46,261 nucleotides of DNA, taken from an alpha proteobacterium AAP38. GTDB taxonomy: Bacteria > Pseudomonadota > Alphaproteobacteria > Azospirillales > Azospirillaceae. The notes under the pieces were generated by a model. It saw nothing but the letters and a program-made list of their open reading frames with translations. It did not search any database and was not told the DNA's origin. The position numbers and the translations under genes are program-made. Below, piece after piece: positions 6,779 to 13,726 of this stretch. Position 1 is the stretch's first letter, and every line of letters begins with the position of its first letter. Location: assembly GCA_001296005.1 (NCBI GenBank), contig LJHR01000057.1, positions 1 through 46,261 on the forward strand, in the 5' to 3' direction.

Positions 6779-8176
6779 TTACTTACCCGTCAGGATACGG
6801 TCCACCAGTTCCTTGACCGTCGGCACGAAGCCGTTGGCGTACCAGGGGTCCTGGGCGAAGCGATAGGCATTGTGACCGGCGAACATCAGTTGATGCTCGC
6901 AATCATCCGAATGGCTGATGTTCTGCAAGGTCTTCTGAATGCAGAAGGAACGCGGATCGGCGCGGCGGCCCGTGGTCCCTTCCTCATTCTGCGACCAGTT
7001 GGAAAACGCGCAGGCCGACAGGCAGCCCATGCAATCCACCTGATCCTTCAGGATGGCGCGCGCACTGTCGGGCGTCACGAAGACCATCGTCGTGTCCGGG
7101 GTTTTCAGCGCCTGGGTATAGCCCTCTGCTACCCAGCCTTCGGCATGCGCCTTGTCGGTGGCGGTCAGATAGACAGGGCGACCGCGCGGACCGATGGCGA
7201 ATTCTTCGGTCAGTTCGCCCACCGGCTCCGTCGCGAACGCCACCTGCCGTTCGGACCGCAGGCGCAGATCCTCCAGGAAGGGGTTGCGCACGGCGGACGA
7301 ATAAAAGCCCGTGGGCGAGAACTTGTTCAGATAGACGTCGCCCGCCTTCAAGGTGAGAAGCTTCTGCTTCCAGGCGTCCGAAATCGGGCTTTCCCTGGTC
7401 AGCAGCGGGCGGGTGCCGAACTGGAACGCGATTGCGCCGATTTCCGGATTATCCAGCCAGTGATCCCATTCCTCCAGCCACCAGACACCACCCGCCATGA
7501 CGATGGGCGTCTGGGTCAGGCCGAAGCTGTTCATCATCTGGCGCAGGGCAGCGACGCGGGGATAGGGATCTTCCGGCTTCTGCGGATCTTCGCTGTTGGA
7601 CAGGCCGTTATGGCCGCCGGCCAGCCACGGGTCCTCATAGACCACGCCGCCCAGATTGCTGGGGAACTTGTTATAGGCGCGCAGCCACAGGGCGCGGAAG
7701 GCACGGGCCGAACTGACGATGGGATAGTAATGGACGCCATGGCGCACGGCGATTTCCGCCACGCGGTAGGGCATGCCGGCCCCGCAGGTCACACCATGGA
7801 CCAGGCCCTTGGCGCCTTCCAGGATGCCTTCCAGGATCTCCTCGGCCCCACCCATTTCCCACAGTACATTGACATGCAGACGGCCATTGCCGTTGGACGT
7901 CTCATGCGCGATACGGGCCTGGGTGATGCCGCCCTGAATGCCATAAGCGATCAGCTCATGGTGCCGCTCGCGGCGGGTGCGGGTGTGATAGACCTGTGTA
8001 ACCGGGTTGCCATCTTCATCATAGGTGTCGGCGTTGACGCCGGAAAAGGTGCCGATGCCGCCGGCAGCGGCCCAGGCGCCCGCACTTTGCCCGTTCGATA
8101 CGGCGATGCCTTTCCCGCCTTCGACCAGGGGCAGCACTTCCTTGCCGGACATGAACAGGGGCTTCAGCGCCTTCAC
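6779..8176 (-). CDS. Nitronate monooxygenase-family FMN enzyme
   Basis: A 465-residue member of the nitronate monooxygenase / 2-nitropropane dioxygenase-like family (FMN TIM barrel). Segments include MSGKEVLPLVEGGKGIAVSN, GVTCGAGMPYRVAEIA, a GGVVYEDPWLAGGHNGLSN loop and PIVMAGGVWWLEEW with GAIAFQFGTRPLLT at the phosphate-binding end. It is longer than the roughly 350-residue nitroalkane oxidases and has a C-terminal cysteine cluster, CMGCLSACAFSNW (Cys-x2-Cys-x3-Cys), so the substrate may not be a nitronate. The reading frame extends to 8224, but GTG at 8176 has a strong GGAGGAA at 8182-8188 and matches the family N-terminus (VKALKPLFMSGKEV), so it is chosen. It diverges from the VOC gene. 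Confidence 0.82.
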   Translation of the reverse strand: MKALKPLFMSGKEVLPLVEGGKGIAVSNGQSAGAWAAAGGIGTFSGVNADTYDEDGNPVTQVYHTRTRRERHHELIAYGIQGGITQARIAHETSNGNGRLHVNVLWEMGGAEEILEGILEGAKGLVHGVTCGAGMPYRVAEIAVRHGVHYYPIVSSARAFRALWLRAYNKFPSNLGGVVYEDPWLAGGHNGLSNSEDPQKPEDPYPRVAALRQMMNSFGLTQTPIVMAGGVWWLEEWDHWLDNPEIGAIAFQFGTRPLLTRESPISDAWKQKLLTLKAGDVYLNKFSPTGFYSSAVRNPFLEDLRLRSERQVAFATEPVGELTEEFAIGPRGRPVYLTATDKAHAEGWVAEGYTQALKTPDTTMVFVTPDSARAILKDQVDCMGCLSACAFSNWSQNEEGTTGRRADPRSFCIQKTLQNISHSDDCEHQLMFAGHNAYRFAQDPWYANGFVPTVKELVDRILTGK

Positions 8177-8348
8177 CGTACTTCCTCCGAAAGACCAACC
8201 GGTACCAGCCCCGCCGCCAATCACAGGCGCGGGTTCACCAGGGGTGCATATAGGAAAAGATATCGGAGCGAAAGAGGGGGGGTGGCCCCCACCCTCACAT
8301 TATGTTTACCTAACGGAAGGTGACATCGGTAACCTCGGAGCCAAGCCC

Positions 8349-8765
8349 ATGTCGGAACAGGACCGTAACGGGCAGGTCACTCCCTGTCTGCGCTATCGCG
8401 ACGCGCCCGCCGCCATTGCCTGGCTGGGCCGTGTGCTGGGCTTTACCGAACAGCTGGTCGTGCCGGGCGAGGACGGGAGCATCGCGCATGCCCAGCTGGT
8501 GCTGGGCCAGGGCATGGTCATGCTGGGCAGCGACCGGGAGGATATGTACGGGTTCCGGGCCCCTGGTCCCGACGGGTCGGGCGCGGCACTGAACTGTTTC
8601 ATCATCACCGATATCGACGCCGCCTATGCCCGCGCGGTTGCAGCGGGGGAGAAGGCGCTGGAAGGCGGGATCACCGAGACGCCCTACGGGTCGCGCGCCT
8701 TCACCCTGCGCGACCCGGAAGGCCATCTCTGGCACCTGGGGACCTATGATCCCTGGAAAAGCTAG
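8349..8765 (+). CDS. VOC (glyoxalase/bleomycin-resistance) family protein
   Basis: A 138-residue single-domain VOC protein with the paired beta-alpha-beta-beta-beta layout. It has TPCLRYRDAPAAIAWLGRVLGF at the start and FTLRDPEGHLWHLGTYDPW at the end, with a typical metal-site glutamate/histidine region (DPEGHLW). Sequences of this type are often annotated as glyoxalase, PhnB-like or antibiotic-resistance-like, but the substrate cannot be told. The ATG at 8349 has CGGAG about 10 bases upstream; the frame is open further upstream but without family similarity. The stop codon lies within the GCTAG that begins the dispersed cloverleaf-like repeat. Confidence 0.85.
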   Translation: MSEQDRNGQVTPCLRYRDAPAAIAWLGRVLGFTEQLVVPGEDGSIAHAQLVLGQGMVMLGSDREDMYGFRAPGPDGSGAALNCFIITDIDAAYARAVAAGEKALEGGITETPYGSRAFTLRDPEGHLWHLGTYDPWKS

Positions 8766-8770
8766 CTTTT

Positions 8771-8854
8771 CAGTTCCTCAAACGCCGGCGCCCACATCCG
8801 TGGGCTTGGCTTCACGTGGCATGAGCCGCGCGGCGGCAGTTGCCGCCGGAGCTG
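8771..8854. repeat. Cloverleaf-like dispersed repeat, copy A
   Basis: An 84-nt element with an outer stem CAGTTCC (8771-8777) / GGAGCTG (8848-8854) enclosing three hairpins. These are GCCCAC-ATCC-GTGGGC (8790-8805), CGTGGC-ATGA-GCCGCG (8815-8830) and CGGCGGC-AGTT-GCCGCCG (8831-8848). Copy B at 38259-38340 has the same layout, with differing bases that preserve pairing in the hairpins. Similarity extends a few bases outside both ends (GCTAGC before, TGTTTC after). No protein is encoded. The family is not one I recognise. Confidence 0.8.
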
Positions 8855-8878
8855 TTTCTGGTTGGCCGGAAACAGCTC
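8849..8878. terminator. Inverted repeat beside the phage-type cluster
   Basis: GAGCTGTTTC (8849-8858) pairs with GAAACAGCTC (8869-8878), a perfect 10-bp stem with a 10-nt loop, lying 3 bases past the stop of the scaffold gene in its direction of transcription. It overlaps the right edge of repeat copy A and has no clear T run, so a terminator role is possible rather than certain. Confidence 0.4.
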
Positions 8879-8881
8879 TAG

Positions 8882-9583
8882 TTACCCCCCGTACGCCCTT
8901 CGGAAACCCTCGGTTACCTTGGCGATGAAACCCGGGTCGCGGTCGCGCCAGTAGCGGGGGTCGGCGATCATGCGGTTCAGGTCGCCCATCCCCTCGCCCC
9001 CGCCGTCGCCGGCTCCGGGGCGCAGCACCTTGGGTTCGCCGCCGCCATCGGCCATCAGTCGGTGCAGCGCCATCACCCCATCCGCCGTGCCCGACAGGGC
9101 CGACAGAAGCGGGGCCGGCAGGTTGCGCTGTCCCCAGGCCAGCATCTGGCCCGACAGGTCGCGCCACTTCTCCTCGCCCCCGAAATGGCCGATCAGCTTT
9201 TCCAGCTCTGCTTCGGCCTGATAGCCTTCGGCCATCTCCTGCAAAAGCGGCAGCAGCTTTTCAGCGGCCAGATCATAGAGAAGCTGGGCCTGTTCGGGCG
9301 TGTAGCCGGCGCCGTGCAGGCGGGTATTGATCTCCGTGTCCGGCTCGAACAGGCCATGGTCGCAGCGGATGCCGTAATCCGCCGCACTGGCCGGCACGCC
9401 CAGCAGCGACAGGGCCCTGGCCTTTTCCGCCACCGGGTCGGGCGGGGTGGACAATTTGCGCTCCAGCTCCTGATAGGATTTCAGCAGCGCGTCGACGCGG
9501 ATGGTGCCCGCATCCGGGTCCCAGAATTTCACGGGCACATGGTCGGGGCGGGCCTGGGTTTCGGTGGTCTGGGTAACGTCCAT
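8882..9583 (-). CDS. Podophage-type capsid assembly (scaffolding) protein
   Basis: A 233-residue acidic, helix-rich protein resembling T7-group capsid assembly/scaffolding proteins. The N-terminal region is PVKFWDPDAGTIRVDALLKSYQELERKL, followed by DYGIRCDHGLFEPDTEINTRLHGAGYTPEQAQLLYDLAAE. The C-terminus, DPRYWRDRDPGFIAKVTEGF, is characteristic of these scaffolds, whose tails bind the capsid protein. It is last in a five-gene minus-strand run; in related phages the major capsid gene would be expected next, but here the run ends at an inverted repeat and the cloverleaf-like element. The reading frame is intact, suggesting selection or recent acquisition. Its partner capsid protein is not in the window. 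Confidence 0.75.
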   Translation of the reverse strand: MDVTQTTETQARPDHVPVKFWDPDAGTIRVDALLKSYQELERKLSTPPDPVAEKARALSLLGVPASAADYGIRCDHGLFEPDTEINTRLHGAGYTPEQAQLLYDLAAEKLLPLLQEMAEGYQAEAELEKLIGHFGGEEKWRDLSGQMLAWGQRNLPAPLLSALSGTADGVMALHRLMADGGGEPKVLRPGAGDGGGEGMGDLNRMIADPRYWRDRDPGFIAKVTEGFRRAYGG

Positions 9584-9604
9584 GATGGGTTCCTTATGGA
9601 TGGG

Positions 9605-9877
9605 TCAGGCGAGGGCGGGCAGCGGGGACAGGCCGCCACGCGCGGCAAGGGTGCGTAGGGTTAGGACAAGGGCCCGCTGCCCCTCCAGATGGCGCAGCCG
9701 CGCCTCCGTCACGTCGGGGCCGGGGCTGGTGGTCAGGGTGGTGCGGGTCAGGTGCGACAGCAGCAGATGCCCGTCGGCGGTGGCGAACAGCCGGGCACAG
9801 GCGGCGGCCAGCCGGTCCTCCACCTCCGGGGCGGGGTCAGGATCGATGCCCGTCCAGGGCCAGCCGGGATCAGCCAT
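9605..9877 (-). CDS. Bbp19-like phage protein
   Basis: A 90-residue protein with the Bbp19-type core CARLFATADGHLLLSHLTRTTL followed by EARLRHLEGQRALVLTLRTLA. The family is named after a Bordetella phage BPP-1 protein and is found near podophage portal and scaffold genes; a molecular role is not established. Here it lies between portal and scaffold, overlapping the end of the portal gene by 8 bases, so the genes are probably translated together. Confidence 0.72.
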   Translation of the reverse strand: MADPGWPWTGIDPDPAPEVEDRLAAACARLFATADGHLLLSHLTRTTLTTSPGPDVTEARLRHLEGQRALVLTLRTLAARGGLSPLPALA

Positions 9878-11372
9878 CCGTCGCCTCCACCACCGGCAGC
9901 GACCGGATCAGCACCGGCGGCACACCCGCCGCATCGGCCAGGAACCGGGCGCAGGCCGGCAGATCGACGACGGACAGGGCATCCGGTCCCAGGCTGGATA
10001 CGGTTTCCAGCCAGCGCAGCGTCGCCTCCGCATCGCGCTGCGCCTGGGCACGGGCCAGTGGCGACAGGATGCGGATCTGCACCTGCCGCCCATCGGCGGC
10101 GATGTCGGGCACCAGACCCCGACGCCGCAGGATCGACAGGCAGCGCCGGACCAGCGGCACCAGCAGTTCCGATTGCAGCCGCCCGAAGGTGGCACCGAGC
10201 AGCCGCGCCACCTCCGCCCCCCGCTCCAGCACCTCTGTCGCCGTCATGCGCGGCCCCGCAACAGGGGCCAGCCGGTCGGCCAGCAGGGCATGGCGAATGC
10301 GGGCGCGCAGATCATCCAGCACCAGCTGACTGACATCGAACCGCCCCGGACTGGCCAGCGGCGTCAGCCCCGCCGACCCCACGGCCTTGGGAATGATGGT
10401 GCCGGGCACCAACCGGATGGAACCAGGGTTCAACACCCCGTCATCATCCGCCTGCCAGATGCCGGTGACGGCGATGGAGGCATTTTTCAGGACCAGTTCG
10501 ACCACCTTGTTGGCGGTCTTGATATCGGGCAGGGCCTTCATCACGGGGCTGCGGCCATAGGTTTCACCCGGTGCCTTCAGCCAGCGGAAGGCGATGAAGG
10601 GCATCTCGGCAAAGCGGCCATCGGCCAGCAGCACCGGGTCGCCTTCCTCCAGCACGATGCGCCAGCGCCAGCCCGCCCCTTCGGCCATCACCGCCTCGAT
10701 GATGGGGAAGCGGTGGGCGGGGTCGGCGGCACCATCGCGCTTGACGGCATCGGGAATGCGGTCCACGGGCACGCGGGCTGCCAGTTCAGACAGGGTCAGG
10801 CGCTGGCGGCGGTAAAGCTGATCCAGCCGTCCCTCCTCCCCCTCCTCCAGCACCAGATCGGACAGGGGGACGGCGGTGAAGCGCAGGGCCGATGGGGCAC
10901 CGGGCGTTGATTCCTCCACCAGCAGGCAGCCGGTTCCACCCGTCACCACATCCAGAAAGGCCTGATGCGCCTCCACGGCGAAGTTGGAGCGGTCGATCTG
11001 GGCATGGAATGCCTCCGATGCCTCCAGCAGCAGCGGGGCCAGGCCATCGGCCAGGTCGGCATCCAGCGCCGGGCCGGGCATCAGCCCCATCCAACGCGAC
11101 CAGGGCGGCGTCAACTGTGCCAGCAGCGATGCCGCCAGCTGATCCACGGCATCGGCGGCGGTGGCATCATAGAGACGGTCGCCGCGCCGGGTGCCGGCGG
11201 TGGCCCCGCTGTCAAAGGCCGCATGCTGGGGCAGGACATGCTCATAACATTCCCGCCATAGCGGTTCCCAATGGGCCCGCCGTGCGGCGGCACGGGCGTA
11301 CCGGTCCAGAAGAAAGGCCGCCCGCGGATCGGATTTCGGGCTGTCGGCGGTGTGGGGCAGGGGACTGTCCAT
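9870..11372 (-). CDS. Podophage head-tail connector (portal) protein
   Basis: A 500-residue protein of the T7/Bbp21-like head-tail connector family. These form the dodecameric portal ring at one capsid vertex through which DNA is packaged. The N-terminal part, RRAHWEPLWRECYEHVLPQ followed by GDRLYDATAADAVDQLAASL and LTPPWSRWMGL, is highly characteristic. Later come YGRSPVMKALPDIKTANKVVE and LAPVAGPRMTATEVLERGAEVARLLG, as in complete family members. Length is close to the usual 500-550 residues and the frame is intact. It follows the papain-like protein with a 3-base gap and overlaps the Bbp19-like gene by 8 bases, suggesting one operon. Confidence 0.88.
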   Translation of the reverse strand: MDSPLPHTADSPKSDPRAAFLLDRYARAAARRAHWEPLWRECYEHVLPQHAAFDSGATAGTRRGDRLYDATAADAVDQLAASLLAQLTPPWSRWMGLMPGPALDADLADGLAPLLLEASEAFHAQIDRSNFAVEAHQAFLDVVTGGTGCLLVEESTPGAPSALRFTAVPLSDLVLEEGEEGRLDQLYRRQRLTLSELAARVPVDRIPDAVKRDGAADPAHRFPIIEAVMAEGAGWRWRIVLEEGDPVLLADGRFAEMPFIAFRWLKAPGETYGRSPVMKALPDIKTANKVVELVLKNASIAVTGIWQADDDGVLNPGSIRLVPGTIIPKAVGSAGLTPLASPGRFDVSQLVLDDLRARIRHALLADRLAPVAGPRMTATEVLERGAEVARLLGATFGRLQSELLVPLVRRCLSILRRRGLVPDIAADGRQVQIRILSPLARAQAQRDAEATLRWLETVSSLGPDALSVVDLPACARFLADAAGVPPVLIRSLPVVEATDG

Positions 11373-11375
11373 GGA

Positions 11376-12029
11376 TCATTCCCCCAGCAGGGTTTTGCGG
11401 GTGGGTGCCAGCGCACCGGGGGCCAGCACCCCGCGCCAGCCGGTCAGGACCGTGCCCGCCCGGCCCGTGGCCCGGCGCAGCAGGCTCTGTTCACCTGCGG
11501 TCGGCCCCGTAGCGCCGCTGACAGTGGGTGCGGTGATCGTGGCGGGCGTCGTGACCGCCGGGGTTGCTGCCGGTGCGGCGGCGGTCGCCGAGACGTTGCG
11601 CGGTTTGGGGGCGGAGACGAGACGGGCCAAGATCGAAGGCTCCTTCCTGATGTTCCGGGGAATGGGGGGATCGCCGCCCAGATGGCGGTAGAGCTGCCAG
11701 GGCGTCACGATCAGCGGGGCGCGGATGCCCAGGATGCGCTTGGCCACCGACACACAGGTCAGCGGCGTGAACGGCCATTGCGTGGGCAGGGGCGGATGAA
11801 GCGGGCTTTCCAGCACGCTGTGGCCGCGCGTGCGGAACCAGGCGGCCAGATCGGTGTCGGACGGCAGCTTGTGGTATTCCACCTCCAGCAGGGTCGACAG
11901 CGGATCGATGGTGATCCAGCCGCAGGGGGCCGGCAGCGCCACGAACACATGCCGGAAACCGGGTTTCAGCCCACGCAGCCAGGCAATCTCCGTCTCATGA
12001 CAGAAGACCAGCAGGGCCGGCCCCCTCAT
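11376..12029 (-). CDS. Phage-cluster protein, possible permuted papain-like fold
   Basis: A 217-residue protein of unknown function. The first 130 residues are well structured: GFRHVFVALPAPCGWITIDPLSTLLEV, then PFTPLTCVSVAKRILGIRAP and a TPWQLYRHL segment. A histidine strand, an aspartate/proline strand and then a cysteine at the start of a helix resemble circularly permuted NlpC/P60-papain proteins. This is inference; catalysis is not shown. The last 80 residues are rich in Ala, Thr and Pro, likely disordered. The frame opens to 12083, but ATG 12029 has GAAGGG upstream and overlaps the previous stop as ATGA, so translation is probably coupled and 12029 is preferred. It lies directly before the portal gene. 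Confidence 0.6.
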   Translation of the reverse strand: MRGPALLVFCHETEIAWLRGLKPGFRHVFVALPAPCGWITIDPLSTLLEVEYHKLPSDTDLAAWFRTRGHSVLESPLHPPLPTQWPFTPLTCVSVAKRILGIRAPLIVTPWQLYRHLGGDPPIPRNIRKEPSILARLVSAPKPRNVSATAAAPAATPAVTTPATITAPTVSGATGPTAGEQSLLRRATGRAGTVLTGWRGVLAPGALAPTRKTLLGE

Positions 12030-12418
12030 GTCACGATACCCTTCTCGTGCAGGGCCGGGGCCAGGACGGCAAAGGCCTCGCACCAGAGGGTGTGATCGCG
12101 CATTTCCCGCCGGCAGTCCGGATCGGGCGCGAATTGCCGGCGGCCATAATGGGCCAGGACCAGCAAATGATCGCGCAGCAAACGGCGCTTGCGGTGTAGC
12201 CGGTCAAGGGTGCGCAGGATGTCCAGCGGCTCACAAGGTCGGGTCACCAGCCCCTGGCCGGCCCGGATGCGGGCACCGGCCTGCCGTGCCTCATTGGCCA
12301 TGATGAACCAGAACCACGCCTCCTCCGCGCTGTCGAACGGGGTGGTGGGCGGGGGCGGAAGGCTCCGGTTGGCACGGGGGCGCGGGCCGGGGCTGCGGGA
12401 AAGGGGCTGTGCCGTCAT
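12026..12418 (-). CDS. Conserved protein heading the phage-type cluster
   Basis: A 130-residue basic protein with a disordered Pro/Arg-rich N-terminus (about 25 residues). A helical core follows, with FDSAEEAWFWFIMANEARQAGA, PCEPLDILRTLDRLHRKRRLL and HLLVLAHYGRRQFAPDP. I recall similar proteins in alphaproteobacteria but know no function, and name none. It is first in the five-gene minus-strand run and lies next to the divergent S24 repressor with a 124-base promoter region between, so it would be the first product when that operon is derepressed. Confidence 0.65.
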   Translation of the reverse strand: MTAQPLSRSPGPRPRANRSLPPPPTTPFDSAEEAWFWFIMANEARQAGARIRAGQGLVTRPCEPLDILRTLDRLHRKRRLLRDHLLVLAHYGRRQFAPDPDCRREMRDHTLWCEAFAVLAPALHEKGIVT

Positions 12419-12542
12419 GTCGGGAACCTTTGGGACGATTAAGGAATATTTCCCTTAAAACGACATGCTATAATTCCTATGTCAAGGGATAAGTGAAAAT
12501 TATCCTAGGGACAGGGTTGGTCGTTTCTGGGATAAGACTCCC
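12419..12542. promoter_or_regulatory. Divergent promoter/operator region of the S24 repressor and phage-type operon
   Basis: On the plus strand TATAAT (12469-12474) preceded by TG at 12466-12467 forms an extended -10 box for the repressor gene. Inverted repeats flank it: TTAAGG-N8-CCTTAA (12439-12458) and GGATAA-N7-TTATCC (12487-12505), and a further GGATAA half-site lies at 12530-12535. On the minus strand a TTGACA (12480-12485) could be a -35 box for the operon, but a matching -10 is weak. The layout suits an autoregulating repressor controlling both directions. Confidence 0.6.
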
Positions 12543-13202
12543 ATGCTCAAGCATGCAGATATATGGCGGGCCATCGATCGGCTGGCGCAGCGACATGGCC
12601 TCTCCGCCTCCGGACTTGCCAAGCGCGGCGGTTTGGACCCGACCACCTTCAACAAGTCCAAGCGCATGACGCCGGATGGCAAGCTGCGCTGGCCCTCGAC
12701 GGAAAGCATCGCCAAGGTGCTGGAAGCGACGGCCAGCAGCTTCACCGACTTCGTGGGCCTGACGGGGGAGGGCACGGGTTCCGGCGACGCACCGTCCGCC
12801 GCCGCTGCGGCCTCCCTGCGCCGTGTGCCGGTCATCGGCTATGCCCAGGCGGGCAATGACGGCTATTTCGACGATGCCGGTTATCCCGCCGGCAATGGCT
12901 GGGACGAGCTGGAATTTCCGCATGTTACCGACGACCATGCCTATGCGCTGGAAGTGTCGGGCGACAGCATGGAACCCGTCTATCGTGACGGCGACATCAT
13001 CATCATCTCGCCTGCGGCGTCTGTCCGCCGGGGGGACCGGGTTGTGGTCCGCACCCGCGATGGTGAGGTGATGGCCAAGCAGCTGGCCCGCCAGACGGCC
13101 AACCGGCTGGAACTGGTCTCGCTCAATCGCGCGCATCCCGACCGGTCGCTGGCCATGGCGGACGTGTCCTGGATCGCCCGCATCATGTGGGCCAGCCAGT
13201 AG
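12543..13202 (+). CDS. S24-family phage-type repressor (C-like, self-cleaving)
   Basis: A 219-residue transcriptional regulator with an N-terminal helix-turn-helix (about residues 5-60, including HGLSASGLAKRGGLDPTTF) and a C-terminal S24/LexA-like protease fold. The cleavage-region dipeptide is in YAQAGNDGY, the catalytic serine in VSGDSMEPVYRDGD, and the catalytic lysine in GEVMAKQLARQ. Such repressors cut themselves when bound to RecA filaments, linking target genes to DNA damage. It is divergent from the five-gene phage-type run and is followed by the SOS mutasome genes. Similar proteins are also carried on alphaproteobacterial chromosomes without phages, so a host role is possible. Confidence 0.88.
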   Translation: MLKHADIWRAIDRLAQRHGLSASGLAKRGGLDPTTFNKSKRMTPDGKLRWPSTESIAKVLEATASSFTDFVGLTGEGTGSGDAPSAAAAASLRRVPVIGYAQAGNDGYFDDAGYPAGNGWDELEFPHVTDDHAYALEVSGDSMEPVYRDGDIIIISPAASVRRGDRVVVRTRDGEVMAKQLARQTANRLELVSLNRAHPDRSLAMADVSWIARIMWASQ

Positions 13203-13262
13203 TAGGCGGCTGCTTTTTGACCCCCTAACTCTTGTGGTGCATCCGATTCGTTTCCCGTCCCG

Positions 13263-13309
13263 GCGACTCGAGTCGCAGGCTCAGGGACAGAGTCGGAATG
13301 TGCGACTCT
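13263..13309. promoter_or_regulatory. Cluster of GAGTCG/CGACTC palindromes
   Basis: GCGACTCGAGTCGC (13263-13276) is a perfect 14-bp palindrome. It is followed by an inverted repeat AGAGTCG-N7-CGACTCT (13289-13309) built from the same hexamer, so the motif occurs four times in 47 bases. It lies between the S24 repressor and a small open frame. A multi-site operator is the simplest idea, but no regulator is identified. Confidence 0.4.
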
Positions 13310-13395
13310 TCTGTCCTAGGAATAAAAGCATTGACGGCAAATGTCAGGCTGCCATAGCCTGTCTCCGGTTGCTTTTTCCTGCCGGAGTCGCGTCC

Positions 13396-13707
13396 ATGTC
13401 CCTGCCAGATGACGTTCAAACCCCTGAAGTGGAAGATGATCTGGCGGTGCTGCAGGCCCGCTATGATGGACGGCCACCGCGGCGGGCGCGGTTGTCGGCT
13501 TTGGTGGGTGGGGATAGTGTCCTATGTTCCTGGGCCGAACAGGCGCGGGGTGACCGGCTTCTGGTGCAATGTGCCGCGGCACGGCTGGCGTTGGCCCGGC
13601 GGCGCCGGCAATTGCCGGCGGCACAGGCCCCCGACGATCCCTGGCTGCGCCGGCTGACTGCCGCCCTGCGCACCGCGCGTGACGGGGCGGTGGCTAGGGT
13701 CTGTTAA
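13396..13707 (+). CDS. Small protein of unknown function, uncertain
   Basis: A possible 103-residue protein beginning MSLPDDVQTPEVEDDLAVLQ, with an acidic start, an arginine-rich middle (RYDGRPPRRARLSALVGG) and an Ala/Arg-rich helical end. I recognise no family. The ATG at 13396 is preceded by GCCGGAG about 9 bases upstream, a fair ribosome binding site, and the frame could extend upstream to 13234. It ends 19 bases before the convergent dnaE2 stop. Base composition is coding-like, but GC-rich DNA often holds such frames by chance, so it may not be expressed. Confidence 0.4.
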   Translation: MSLPDDVQTPEVEDDLAVLQARYDGRPPRRARLSALVGGDSVLCSWAEQARGDRLLVQCAAARLALARRRRQLPAAQAPDDPWLRRLTAALRTARDGAVARVC

Positions 13708-13726
13708 GAATCATCTTGGCATGAGC

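Noticed and set aside
6872-8323. A 483-codon plus-strand frame opposite the nitronate monooxygenase gene
   Set aside because: Antisense shadow; the minus-strand frame has clear family motifs and a strong ribosome binding site.
8025-8348. Upstream extension of the VOC reading frame
   Set aside because: It overlaps the start of the divergent monooxygenase gene and lacks family similarity; the ATG at 8349 gives the normal length.
8761-8880. Repeat copy A as a phage attachment site
   Set aside because: There is no integrase or matching direct repeat on the other side of the phage-type cluster; the second copy is 29.5 kb away, next to unrelated genes.
12487-12505. GGATAA/TTATCC dyad as a LexA site
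   Set aside because: It does not match GTTC-N7-GTTC; it is better read as an operator of the adjacent S24 repressor.
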